Below, one piece after another: positions 54,827-63,667 of a DNA stretch of 64,000 nt. This DNA is from Candidatus Tenderia electrophaga (GTDB lineage Bacteria; Pseudomonadota; Gammaproteobacteria; Tenderiales; Tenderiaceae). The notes under the pieces are model-generated. The model was not told where the DNA came from and did not search any database. It saw nothing but the letters and a program-made list of their open reading frames with translations. The stretch is from assembly GCA_001447805.1 (NCBI GenBank), contig CP013099.1:1736001-1800000 (forward strand), given 5' to 3'. The translations under genes and the position numbers were made by a program. How positions within the stretch are numbered: the first letter of the stretch is position 1; every line of letters begins with the position of its first letter.

Positions 54827-55107
54827 GTGAGTCGGTGCTATGGGGCTTTGACCTGATCATGGCGGCGTTGTTGCTGGGTTTAAGCTGGCGCCTGATGCGT
54901 TGCCGCGACGTGTTTACGGCGGTGGTATTGTTCATTGCCTTCGGTTTGGTAATGGCCTTGGTATGGGTGCGTCTCAATGCCCCGGACGTGGCCCTGGCCG
55001 AGATCGCCATCGGCGCCGGTGTTACCGGCGCCCTGTTGCTGACCGCGCTGGCACGGCTCGAGCATCACGATACGGTTCAAGCCAAGGATCAGAACCATGC
55101 GCCTTGA
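54814..55107 (+). CDS. DUF4040/MbhD-like subunit (MrpA C-terminal-domain homologue)
   Basis: 97 residues, three helices, containing FGLVMALVWVRLNAPDVALA followed by EIAIGAGVTGALLLTAL, the DUF4040 signature. This unit is the C-terminal part of MrpA in Bacillus and a separate protein (MbhD) in archaeal Mbh. GTG 54814, with AAGGGA upstream, overlaps mnhG; the longer reading from 54751 lies in mnhG. Confidence 0.88.
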   Translation: MATLSESVLWGFDLIMAALLLGLSWRLMRCRDVFTAVVLFIAFGLVMALVWVRLNAPDVALAEIAIGAGVTGALLLTALARLEHHDTVQAKDQNHAP

Positions 55108-55840
55108 TGAAGCGCCCTTGCCGCAACGTCGCTGGCTGCAGCCACTCATCATCGCCACCTTGACGCTTGTCGCGGCCGCGCTGATCTGGGCCGTGTTCAC
55201 CATGCCGGACGCAGCGCGACCGGCGCGGCAATTGGCCTTTGAGCGCCTGAGCGAGAGTGGCGTCAGTAATCCGGTGACGGCAGTACTGCTCAATTTTCGC
55301 GCTTACGATACCTTGCTTGAGATCAGCGTGTTGTTGTTGGCGCTCACCGCCGTGTGGGCGGTGGGGCGGGTCCAGCCGCCGCTGCCGCCCGCCGATGCCA
55401 ATTTCATGCTCAAAAGCACCGCCCGGCTGTTGACACCGGTGTTGATCCTGGTGAGTGGCTACCTGCTCTGGACCGGCGCCAAGACCCCCGGCGGCGCGTT
55501 TCAAGCGGGCTCGGTGTTGGCGGCGGCGCTGCTGCTGCAGTTGTTTGCCGGACAACTGTCACTGCGCCTGGCGCATTGGTCGATGGCGAGCTGGCGCTGG
55601 TTGACGGCGCTGGGTCTGATGGTGTTCGTATTGGTGGCGCTGGCCATGGCCCTGGCCGGGCGTCATTTGCTGGAATATTCCCCTGCCGGTGCCGGCCGTT
55701 GGATCCTGTTGATCGAAACGGCGTTGACCGTCTCCATCGCCGCCATGCTGACCGGCCTGTTTCTCGGCTGTGAGCCGCCCGCCTTGTTGCGTCACCGTCC
55801 TGGCATCGACACGCGCGCACGCGAGCAAACGGATGAGTAG
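55097..55840 (+). CDS. Fused MbhE-like / MnhB subunit
   Basis: 247 residues. The N-terminal part (to about 100), with LNFRAYDTLLEISVLLLALTA, is the MbhE-like unit. The C-terminal part, with LLTPVLILVSGYLLWTGAKT, PGGAFQAGSVLAAALLLQ and four helices, is the MnhB domain. Bacillus MrpA carries the first unit at its own C-terminus, and archaeal Mbh has the two as separate MbhE and MbhF. Overlaps its neighbours on both sides. Confidence 0.88.
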   Translation: MRLDEAPLPQRRWLQPLIIATLTLVAAALIWAVFTMPDAARPARQLAFERLSESGVSNPVTAVLLNFRAYDTLLEISVLLLALTAVWAVGRVQPPLPPADANFMLKSTARLLTPVLILVSGYLLWTGAKTPGGAFQAGSVLAAALLLQLFAGQLSLRLAHWSMASWRWLTALGLMVFVLVALAMALAGRHLLEYSPAGAGRWILLIETALTVSIAAMLTGLFLGCEPPALLRHRPGIDTRAREQTDE

Positions 55841-56117
55841 CGGCCAGTTTTTTGCCGTGGTCGGGGTATTGTTGTTTGTCTCCGGACTGGGCGGCGCCAT
55901 GATCAGCGCCCATGTGGTGCGCCGCATCCTGGCGTTGAACGTGGCCGGCAGCGGGGTGTTCTTATTGTTGGTGGCCTTGGCCTATCGAGGTCAGGATGCG
56001 GTGCCGGACCCCATCCCCCACGCCCTGGTGCTGACGGGCATCGTGGTGGCGGTCTGCACGACCGCCTTGGCGCTGGTGTTAGCTGTGCGGCTGGCCCAGG
56101 AAAGGACACATGAATGA
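55833..56117 (+). CDS. mnhC: Mrp/Mbh-like antiporter subunit C (MnhC, NuoK-like)
   Basis: 94 residues, three helices, of the NuoK/MnhC family, with RRILALNVAGSGVFLLLVAL and DPIPHALVLTGIVVAVCTTA. ATG 55833 overlaps the previous stop by 8 nt. The frame before it lies within the preceding gene. Confidence 0.92.
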   Translation: MSSGQFFAVVGVLLFVSGLGGAMISAHVVRRILALNVAGSGVFLLLVALAYRGQDAVPDPIPHALVLTGIVVAVCTTALALVLAVRLAQERTHE

Positions 56118-57574
56118 GCGCGGTAATGCCGGTGTTTTGGCCCCTGCTGGCCGCCGTGGCGCTGGCCGCGTTTCCGCGCGCGGTGCGTGTCTGGATCGGA
56201 CTGGTGGGCGTCGGTACGGCATGGGCGCTGGCGCAGTTATACGAGCGCATTGGCAACGCGGGCCCGCTGCGCTATCAATTGGGCGGCTGGGGCGCGCCGT
56301 TGGGGATCGATCTCTACATCGACGGTCTCGCCCTGTTCATGCTCATCACCACCTGGTTGGTGGGCTTGGCCGTGTCCTTATATGCGCTGGGCTATTTCGC
56401 CGGCGCCGAGCATAAGGCGCGCGAAGGGCGCTACTTCTGGATACTCTGGTTCTTTCTCTGGGCGGCCTTGAATGCCCTGTTCATGTCGGCCGACCTGTTC
56501 AACCTCTACGTCACCCTGGAGCTGGTGAGTATCGGCGCGGTGGCGCTCACTGCGCTGTCGGCGAGCAAGGCGGCCCTGACTGCGGCGCTGCGTTATCTGC
56601 TGGTCGGTTTAGTGGCCTCGCTGAGCTACCTCATGGGCGTGGCGTTGCTCTACAGCGGTTACGGTCAACTTGATATCTACGCCTTGGCCGGGGTGGTCAC
56701 GGCCCAGCCTCTAACCTGGTGCGTCATGGCCCTGATGCTGGCGGCGGTGATGATCAAGACGGCGCTGTTTCCGCTGCACTTCTGGTTGCCCCCGGCCCAC
56801 AGCAGCGCCCTGGCGCCGGTCAGCGCGCTGCTGTCGGCCCTGGTGGTCAAGACCGGTTTTTATCTCTTTGTGCGCCTGTGGTTCGAATTGTTCGAATCCG
56901 TGACCACTATGGCACTGGCCAATCTGGTGGGTGTCTTGGGTGCGGCCGCCGTGTTGTGGGGGTCGATTCAGGCACTGCGCACGGCGCGCCTGAAACTGCT
57001 TATCGCCTATTCCACGGTGGCTCAGTTGGGCTATCTGTTCTTGTTGGCGCCACTGGCCATGTCCACCGTCGGGGCGGTGGCTTGGAGCGGGGTGTTTTAT
57101 CTGCTCATCGCCCATGCCTGCGCCAAGGGGGCGTTGTTCCTCAGCGCCGGCACCATAATGAAAGTGCTGGGGCATGATCGTCTCAATGAATTGCAGGGGC
57201 TGGGCAAGGTCCTGCCTTTGACCCTGGCTACCTGTGCGTTGGCGGCGGTGAGCCTGGTCGGTTTGCCGCCCAGCGGCGGCTTCGTGGCCAAGTGGTCCTT
57301 GCTGGTGGCCGCCGCCGAGGGTGGACAGTGGTGGTGGATCGTTCTGTTGGCGGTGGGCGGTTTGCTCACCGCCGCCTACCTGTTTCGGCTATTGTCACCG
57401 GCCATGGCCGGGGGGACATTTGAAAATGAAATACGCGAACGGGATTATCCACTCATGGTCTGGCCGGCCTTCGCCCTGGCGGCCTTCGCCCTGGTGCTGG
57501 GTGTGGTGGCCCCGAACTTCTTCGAACTGCTGCTGATCGGTGCGCCGGTCGCGGCGGGAGGCAACGGCGCATGA
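56114..57574 (+). CDS. mnhD: Mrp/Mbh-like antiporter subunit D, first copy (MnhD)
   Basis: 486 residues, about 14 helices, of the NuoL/M/N-MrpD proton-pump family. The conserved TM5 Glu is E136 in LFNLYVTLELVSIGAVAL. The TM7 Lys is in VMIKTALFPLHFWLPPAHSS, the TM8 Lys in SALVVKTGFYLFVRL, and the late Lys in SGGFVAKWSLLVAAAEG. All key residues for proton translocation are present. ATGA overlap with mnhC. Confidence 0.94.
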   Translation: MSAVMPVFWPLLAAVALAAFPRAVRVWIGLVGVGTAWALAQLYERIGNAGPLRYQLGGWGAPLGIDLYIDGLALFMLITTWLVGLAVSLYALGYFAGAEHKAREGRYFWILWFFLWAALNALFMSADLFNLYVTLELVSIGAVALTALSASKAALTAALRYLLVGLVASLSYLMGVALLYSGYGQLDIYALAGVVTAQPLTWCVMALMLAAVMIKTALFPLHFWLPPAHSSALAPVSALLSALVVKTGFYLFVRLWFELFESVTTMALANLVGVLGAAAVLWGSIQALRTARLKLLIAYSTVAQLGYLFLLAPLAMSTVGAVAWSGVFYLLIAHACAKGALFLSAGTIMKVLGHDRLNELQGLGKVLPLTLATCALAAVSLVGLPPSGGFVAKWSLLVAAAEGGQWWWIVLLAVGGLLTAAYLFRLLSPAMAGGTFENEIRERDYPLMVWPAFALAAFALVLGVVAPNFFELLLIGAPVAAGGNGA

Positions 57575-59067
57575 CTTGGCACAGTCTTTTGCCGCTGTTG
57601 TTGGTGTTGAGTTCGCTGATACCGGGCCTGGCCATTTTCTTTCTGCACGAGCGGGCGCGGCGCACCCGTATCGCGCTCAACTTGGGCGGCGCGCTGCTCA
57701 AAACCGGCCTCATGGGGGTGATGATTGCCGGTATTTATGCAGGCCAGGATTTTGAATTCCGCATACCCTTTATGCTGGATTACGACCTGGTCTTGCACGG
57801 TGACGCCATGTCGGTGATCTTCGCCTCGCTGTCCACGGTGCTGTGGTTGGTGACCACCGTCTATGCCATCGGTTATCTGGAAGAATCGCCCAATCGCAGT
57901 CGCTTTTTTGGATTCTTCAGCCTGTGCGTCAGCGCCACCATCGGTATCGCCCTGGCGGGTAACATGATCACCTTCGTCGTGTTCTATGAATTGCTGACCC
58001 TGACCACCTACCCGCTGGTGGTGCATCGCGGCACGCCCGAGGCGCTGCGCGCCGGCAAGATCTATCTTATCTATACTTTGGTGAGCGGCACGCTGTTGCT
58101 GGTAGCGGTGCTGTGGCTGCGCACCCTGGCGGGGCCGTTGGATTTTACCGCCGCCGGCCTGTTGGCTGACATCGATCCACTTCATTATGACGCCTTGATT
58201 ATCATCTTCTGGATGTTGATCGCCAGCCTCGGCGTCAAGGCGGCACTGGTGCCTTTGCACGGTTGGCTGCCCCTGGCCATGGTGGCGCCGGCGCCGGTCA
58301 GTGCCTTGTTGCACGCGGTGGCGGTGGTCAAGGCGGGTGCCTTTGGCATCATTCGCGTGGTCTACGATGTCTACGGCATCGAGTTCTCCGCGCGCCTGGG
58401 GGTGTTGACGGGCCTGGCGGTACTGGCCGCGATTACCGTGATCTATGGTTCGCTGCGCGCCTTGTTTCAGGATGATTTAAAAAAACGCTTGGCCTATTCC
58501 ACGATCAGTCAGGTGTCGTACATCATCCTCGGAGTGGCCATCTTCGGGCCCCTGGCCACTATCGGCGGGGTCACCCACCTGGTGCACCAAGGCATTATGA
58601 AAATCACCCTGTTCTTCTGCGCCGGTAATCTGGCCGAGACCCTGCATATCCATCGCGTCAGTGAAATGGCCGGGGTGGGGCGGCGCATGCCCTGGACCAT
58701 GCTGGCTTTCACCATCGGCGCCCTGGGCATGATCGGTCTGCCGCCGCTGGCGGGCTTTGTCAGCAAATGGTTTCTCGGCGTTGGCGCGGCGGATCGGGAG
58801 ATGGCTTGGGTGCTGTGGGTATTGGCCGCCAGCAGCGCCCTCAATGCCGCTTATTTTCTGCCCATACTATATACCGCCTGGTTCAAACCCCCTCAGCGGC
58901 AGTGGCATGAAGAGTTTCCGCGCGCCCGTTTCGAGACCCATTGGATGTTGCTGTGGCCGCCCGTTGTCACCGCCCTATTGGTATTGCTGGCGGGTCTGTT
59001 CGCCGCGAGTGAGTACAGCCCGTTGAGTTGGTCCAAGATCATCACCGCCCGGGAGTATCTGCAATGA
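57571..59067 (+). CDS. MrpD-type antiporter subunit, second copy
   Basis: 498 residues, same family. TM5 Glu is E140 in ITFVVFYELLTLTTYPLV. The TM7 Lys is in SLGVKAALVPLHGWLPLAMV, the TM8 Lys in HAVAVVKAGAFGIIRVV, and the late Lys in LAGFVSKWFLG. LKKRLAYSTISQVSYIILG follows the broken helix. It overlaps the first copy by four bases. Sequence divergence from the first copy shows it is a distinct paralogue, not a recent duplicate. Confidence 0.92.
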   Translation: MTWHSLLPLLLVLSSLIPGLAIFFLHERARRTRIALNLGGALLKTGLMGVMIAGIYAGQDFEFRIPFMLDYDLVLHGDAMSVIFASLSTVLWLVTTVYAIGYLEESPNRSRFFGFFSLCVSATIGIALAGNMITFVVFYELLTLTTYPLVVHRGTPEALRAGKIYLIYTLVSGTLLLVAVLWLRTLAGPLDFTAAGLLADIDPLHYDALIIIFWMLIASLGVKAALVPLHGWLPLAMVAPAPVSALLHAVAVVKAGAFGIIRVVYDVYGIEFSARLGVLTGLAVLAAITVIYGSLRALFQDDLKKRLAYSTISQVSYIILGVAIFGPLATIGGVTHLVHQGIMKITLFFCAGNLAETLHIHRVSEMAGVGRRMPWTMLAFTIGALGMIGLPPLAGFVSKWFLGVGAADREMAWVLWVLAASSALNAAYFLPILYTAWFKPPQRQWHEEFPRARFETHWMLLWPPVVTALLVLLAGLFAASEYSPLSWSKIITAREYLQ

Positions 59068-60752
59068 GTGCGGCCCTGTTATTCGTTACGCCGCTGTTTC
59101 CCCTGTTGCTGGCAGTCGCCGGGTTGCGTTGGCCGGCATTGTCGCGCTGGAACGCCGTGGGCCTGGCGCCGGCGGTGGCGGTTCTGGTCGCTGTGGAGAT
59201 AGACAGCAGCGCCAGTTACACCTGGTGGCTGCTGGGTAGCGAACTGGGGCTGGACCGCACTGCCTTTGTGTTCCTCTGTTTTACCGTGGTGCTGTGGCTG
59301 ACGGCGGCGCTGCTGGCCAATGGAGAGATAGACGCAGCGCGACGGTCGCGTTTCAGCCTGGTGTTTCTCATGACCATGAGCGGCAACCTGGGCGTGATTC
59401 TGGCCCAGGATGCGGTCACCTTTTATCTGTTTTTCGCCCTGATGAGCTTTGCCTCCTACGGCTTGGTGGTTCAGCGCGGTGACGCCGCGAGCAGGCGCGC
59501 CGGCCTGATCTACCTGGTGGGTATCATGATCGGCGAGGTGGCATTGTTTGTCGCCTTAGTCATGCTTGACAGCGCTGCCGACGGTATCGGTTTTGATGGC
59601 CTGAATAATATCCAAGTGCCGGCGGCGGTCATGCTGTTGTTGCTGCTTGGGTTCGGCATCAAGAGCGGCATGCTGCTCTTGCACGTCTGGATGCCCCTGG
59701 CCTATGCCGCCGCCCCCAGCGCCGCCGCGGTGGTGTTGGCGGGGGCCATGGTCAAGGTGGGGCTGCTGGGCTGGCTGCGTTTTCTGCCCTTGGGCTGGGA
59801 TATCACTGCGGTATGGGGTCAGATATTTTTAGTGGCGGGTTTCGTGGCCGCGTTTTACGGTGTCGTGATCGGGCTGTTGCAACGCAACCCCAAGGTGATC
59901 CTGGCCTATTCCAGCGTTAGCCAGATGGGCCTGATGACGGCCTTGATCGGCGTGGGATTGCTGGCGCCGCAACACTGGCCGAGCCTGCTGACGGTCACGC
60001 TGATCTATGCCGCCCATCACGCTCTCGTCAAGGGCGCCCTGTTTGTCGGGCTGGGGACGCTGGCTGCCAACACCGGTCTCTGGCAGCGGCGCGCGCTACT
60101 GCTGAGTTTCGTCATTGTCGCCCTGGCCATGGCCGGCGCGCCGGCATTGAGTGGCGCCGTCGCCAAGCTGGCCTATAAATCGGCGACCAAAGAGGTGCTG
60201 GATCTGGGGCTGCTGCTCAGCCTTTCTGCCGTGGCGACCGGCCTGTTGATGGCGCGTTTGCTCGATTGTTTGCGCTATCTGCCGCGCAGCGATCGGCCGC
60301 TGAGCCAGGGGCCCTGGTATTTGTTGTTTGCGCTGTTGCTGCTCTGGCCCGCCCTCTGGCCGACGGCGCGTATTTACCTCATCGATACCCTGACGGCGGC
60401 GCATCTTGTCGCGGCCCTGTGGCCGGTGCTGGCCGCGGCGGCGGGATACGGACTGTTCATGTTGCTGCGGCGCTTTGTCTTCCATGGCCTGGATATAGGC
60501 GTGCCGCCCGGCGATGTGCTGATGATTTACGCAGCCGTGGTGCGCGCCTTGGGGCGGACGACGGATTCCGTGGTGCAGTATGTGGCGCAGTCGGCCACGG
60601 CCATCTCGATCGCTTGGCAACAGACGGCGCTGCAAATGCGGCAGTGGCTGCGGGTGGGAGAGTTTGAAGCACTGCTGCTGCGCTGGGAAGTGGCCTGGAG
60701 CTTGTTCCTCGGTTTGATGGTGCTGTTGGTGCTGGCGGCGTTGGTGGTCTGA
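59064..60752 (+). CDS. MrpD/HyfB-type antiporter subunit, third copy, lacking the TM5 glutamate
   Basis: 562 residues from ATG 59064, which overlaps the second copy. The antiporter fold and the Lys residues are retained (GFGIKSGMLLLHVWMPLAYA; GAMVKVGLLGWLRF; SGAVAKLAYKS). However, the TM5 position carrying Glu in both other copies is Ala125 (FYLFFALMSFASYGLV). A longer C-terminus of about 70 residues ends in an additional helix (AWSLFLGLMVLLVLAALVV), like the lateral-helix extension of larger antiporter-type subunits. Last gene of the operon. Confidence 0.88.
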   Translation: MSAALLFVTPLFPLLLAVAGLRWPALSRWNAVGLAPAVAVLVAVEIDSSASYTWWLLGSELGLDRTAFVFLCFTVVLWLTAALLANGEIDAARRSRFSLVFLMTMSGNLGVILAQDAVTFYLFFALMSFASYGLVVQRGDAASRRAGLIYLVGIMIGEVALFVALVMLDSAADGIGFDGLNNIQVPAAVMLLLLLGFGIKSGMLLLHVWMPLAYAAAPSAAAVVLAGAMVKVGLLGWLRFLPLGWDITAVWGQIFLVAGFVAAFYGVVIGLLQRNPKVILAYSSVSQMGLMTALIGVGLLAPQHWPSLLTVTLIYAAHHALVKGALFVGLGTLAANTGLWQRRALLLSFVIVALAMAGAPALSGAVAKLAYKSATKEVLDLGLLLSLSAVATGLLMARLLDCLRYLPRSDRPLSQGPWYLLFALLLLWPALWPTARIYLIDTLTAAHLVAALWPVLAAAAGYGLFMLLRRFVFHGLDIGVPPGDVLMIYAAVVRALGRTTDSVVQYVAQSATAISIAWQQTALQMRQWLRVGEFEALLLRWEVAWSLFLGLMVLLVLAALVV

Positions 60753-60773
60753 GCCGGCTGAGCGACCGAACGC

Positions 60774-63482
60774 TTATTGGTGTACGCCGTGGCGCCGCAA
60801 CAGCCACTTTTCGATTTCCACCATAAACAGTACGCTGGCCGCCACCGGCACAATCAGCCCCCAGCTGGCCAGCGCCAGCGCCGTCGTCCCGAACAGCGTC
60901 TGGGCCGGGGCGGCATAGGTAAACAACAGTTGCATGACCATTAGGATGCCGATGGCCCAGAGCACATAGCGATTGCCGAAGAACCCTGCCCGGTTGAGCA
61001 CACTGCCGGTGATATAGCGGGTGTTGAAGATGTAAAAGATTTCGAACATCACCAGGGTGTTGACCGCCACGGTGCGGGCATACTCCAGCTCCGCGCCCTG
61101 GCTGCGATACCACAGGAACAGGCCGAAGGTCCCGGCGACGATAATGGTGGAGACGAAGCCGATGCGCCACACCAGCATGGTCGACAGGATGGGGGTGCGC
61201 GGGTCGCGCGGCGGGCGCTGCATAACATTGGCCTCGGACGGTTCGAAGGCCAGCGCTAGGGCCAGGGTGACGGCGGTGACCATGTTGACCCACAGGATTT
61301 GCACCGGTGTGATGGGCATGGCCATGCCCAATAAGATGGCGGCGATCAGGGTCAGGGCCTCGCCGCCATTGGTGGGCAGGATGAACAGGATGGCCTTTTT
61401 CAGGTTGTCATAGACGGTGCGGCCTTCTTCCACGGCACTGGCGATGGAGGCGAAGTTGTCGTCGGTGAGCACCATCTCGGCGGCTTCCTTGGAGACCTCG
61501 GTACCTTTACGGCCCATGGCGATGCCGACGTCGGCGCGCTTCAGGGCCGGGGCGTCGTTGACACCGTCGCCGGTCATGGTGACCACATGTCCCATCGCCT
61601 GCAACGCCTTTACCAGGCGCAGTTTGTGCTCCGGGCTGGTGCGGGCATAGACATCCACCTGCTCAAGCCGCTGTGCCAGTTCGGCGTCGTCCATGGCGTC
61701 CAGTTCCACGCCGGTGAGGGTGGCTTCGCCGTCGCCGATGTGCATCTGCTGAGCGATGGCGGTGGCGGTGATGCCATGATCGCCGGTGATCATCTTGATG
61801 CGGATGCCGGCGGCCTGGCACTGGCGCACCGCTTCGATGGCCTCTTCGCGCGGCGGATCCATGAGACCCACCACACCCAGCAGGGTCAGGCCGGACTGGA
61901 CATCATCGAAGTGCAGCTCGCGCTTATGGTCCACGTTGGCGCCCGAGGCAATGGCAAGCAGCCGATTGCCGCGGCGCGCCATGGCATCCATTTGTTGTTG
62001 CCAGTAATTGTGATCCAGCGGGATATCCTCACCGCGCATGCGTTGGCAGCTGCACATCTCCAGGATGCGTTCCGGTGCCCCCTTGATATAGATAAAGCCG
62101 TGACCGGCATGGTCATGGTGCAAGGTAGCCATGTAGCGATGTTCGGATTCGAACGGAATCACATCGGTACGCGGCCATTCCTCGTTCTCCCGCTGCAAAT
62201 CGAGACCGGCCTTGAGGGCCAGGGTGATCAGCGCCCCTTCAGTGGGATCGCCACGCATCTGCCATTCGCCTTGGTGACACTCGACCGCGGCGTCGTTGCA
62301 CAGGCTGGCGGCGCGGCACAACTCCTGCAGCACGGGATATTGTTCCGCATCGACAGGCTTATCATCGAGCAAAAACTCGCCGTGGGGGTCGTAACCGCCG
62401 CCGCTGACCTCAAACAGGCCGCCGGCGGTGGTGACCATGCGCGCGGTCATTTCGTTGCGTGTCAGGGTGCCGGTCTTGTCGGAGCAGATCACCGTCACCG
62501 AGCCCAGGCTTTCCACCACCGGCAGGCGCCGCACAATGGCGTTGCGCCTGGCCATGCGCTGGACACCGATGGCCAGGGTGATGGTCATGATGGCGGGCAG
62601 GCCCTCGGGAATGGCCGCCACCATCAGTCCGACGGCGGCGAGAAACATCTCCGCGGCGCTGTAACCCTTGAATAGCACGCCGAAGGCGAAGGTGGCCGCG
62701 GCAATGAGGATAATGGCCGTCGACAGCCACTTGCCGAATACGGCAATCTGTTGCAGCAACGGTGTGGTGAGTGTTTGCACCTCGCCGAGCAGGGTGCTGA
62801 TGCGACCGATTTCGGTGCGATCGCTGGTGGCGACCACCACGCCGCGGGCCTGGCCCGAGGTGACCAGGGTGCCGGAGTAGGCCATGCAGCTGCGATCGCC
62901 GATGCCGGCCTGTTCCGCTACCGGGTCGACGGACTTGTGCGCTGGCACCGATTCGCCGGTGAGCATGGCCTCGTCGACGCGCAGCTCCTTCACCTGGGAC
63001 AGGCGCAGGTCGGCGGCCACCTTATCGCCCGATTGCAGCAGCACCACGTCGCCCGGCACCAGATCTTCAGCCGGAACGGTAACGGCCTTGCCATCGCGCC
63101 GCACCGTCGCCTGTTGCGACAGCATGTTGCGAATCGCATCGAGGGCCTTTTCCGCCTTGCCCTCCTGGATAAATCCGATCACGGCATTGAGAATCACCAC
63201 CGCCAGAATGACGCCGGTATCGATCCAATGCTGCAAAAAGGCGGTCATCACGGCGGCGCCGAGCAGGACATAGATCAAGACATTGTGAAACTGGCTGAGG
63301 AGGCGCCGCAGCGCGCCGCGTTGTTGCGGCGGCTTGAGGCGGTTGGGGCCGTACTCTTTGAGTCGTGCCTGGGCCTCGGCTGGTGTCAAACCGTCATGCT
63401 TCGTATCCAACTGCGAAAATACGCTGTCGATGTCCTGGCTGTGCCAGGTCGGTGAGGAAGATGCTGTTTCAGGCGTATTCAT
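60774..63482 (-). CDS. Cation-transporting P-type ATPase, type II (Ca2+-ATPase-like)
   Basis: 902 residues from ATG 63482. An N-terminal cation_ATPase_N domain (DIDSVFSQLDTKHDGLTPAE) is followed by the actuator loop LTGESVPAHK, ion-site helix 4 VAAIPEGLPAIMTITLAIGV (PEGLP as in Ca2+ pumps), the phosphorylation site CSDKTGTLTRNEMTARM, KGAPERILEM, MITGDHGITATAIA and the hinge MTGDGVNDAPALKRADVGIA. Six C-terminal helices end FMVEIEKWLLRRHG. It faces the antiporter operon (21-bp gap). Substrate inferred as Ca2+ or another cation; Na+/K+ types share these motifs. Confidence 0.92.
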   Translation of the reverse strand: MNTPETASSSPTWHSQDIDSVFSQLDTKHDGLTPAEAQARLKEYGPNRLKPPQQRGALRRLLSQFHNVLIYVLLGAAVMTAFLQHWIDTGVILAVVILNAVIGFIQEGKAEKALDAIRNMLSQQATVRRDGKAVTVPAEDLVPGDVVLLQSGDKVAADLRLSQVKELRVDEAMLTGESVPAHKSVDPVAEQAGIGDRSCMAYSGTLVTSGQARGVVVATSDRTEIGRISTLLGEVQTLTTPLLQQIAVFGKWLSTAIILIAAATFAFGVLFKGYSAAEMFLAAVGLMVAAIPEGLPAIMTITLAIGVQRMARRNAIVRRLPVVESLGSVTVICSDKTGTLTRNEMTARMVTTAGGLFEVSGGGYDPHGEFLLDDKPVDAEQYPVLQELCRAASLCNDAAVECHQGEWQMRGDPTEGALITLALKAGLDLQRENEEWPRTDVIPFESEHRYMATLHHDHAGHGFIYIKGAPERILEMCSCQRMRGEDIPLDHNYWQQQMDAMARRGNRLLAIASGANVDHKRELHFDDVQSGLTLLGVVGLMDPPREEAIEAVRQCQAAGIRIKMITGDHGITATAIAQQMHIGDGEATLTGVELDAMDDAELAQRLEQVDVYARTSPEHKLRLVKALQAMGHVVTMTGDGVNDAPALKRADVGIAMGRKGTEVSKEAAEMVLTDDNFASIASAVEEGRTVYDNLKKAILFILPTNGGEALTLIAAILLGMAMPITPVQILWVNMVTAVTLALALAFEPSEANVMQRPPRDPRTPILSTMLVWRIGFVSTIIVAGTFGLFLWYRSQGAELEYARTVAVNTLVMFEIFYIFNTRYITGSVLNRAGFFGNRYVLWAIGILMVMQLLFTYAAPAQTLFGTTALALASWGLIVPVAASVLFMVEIEKWLLRRHGVHQ

Positions 63483-63667
63483 AGCTGGACAGTGTGACAG
63501 GAACGTCGCTGACAAGAAAATTCAAGCCTTCCAGAAGGCTATAGGAAGTGACACGCAGGCGCAATATATCCTATGTTAGGGTGGCTGTAACACAGCTATA
63601 TTAAAGTGCATGAGCGCCGATTCCCCGACCGCCCGTCGCTTATGCGGCAAATTCAACAGGAGCCTTC

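Noticed and set aside
60774-63482. Intact P-type ATPase as parent of the remnant at 44145-44598
   Set aside because: The C-terminal helices differ throughout, so they are separate paralogues rather than a duplication.
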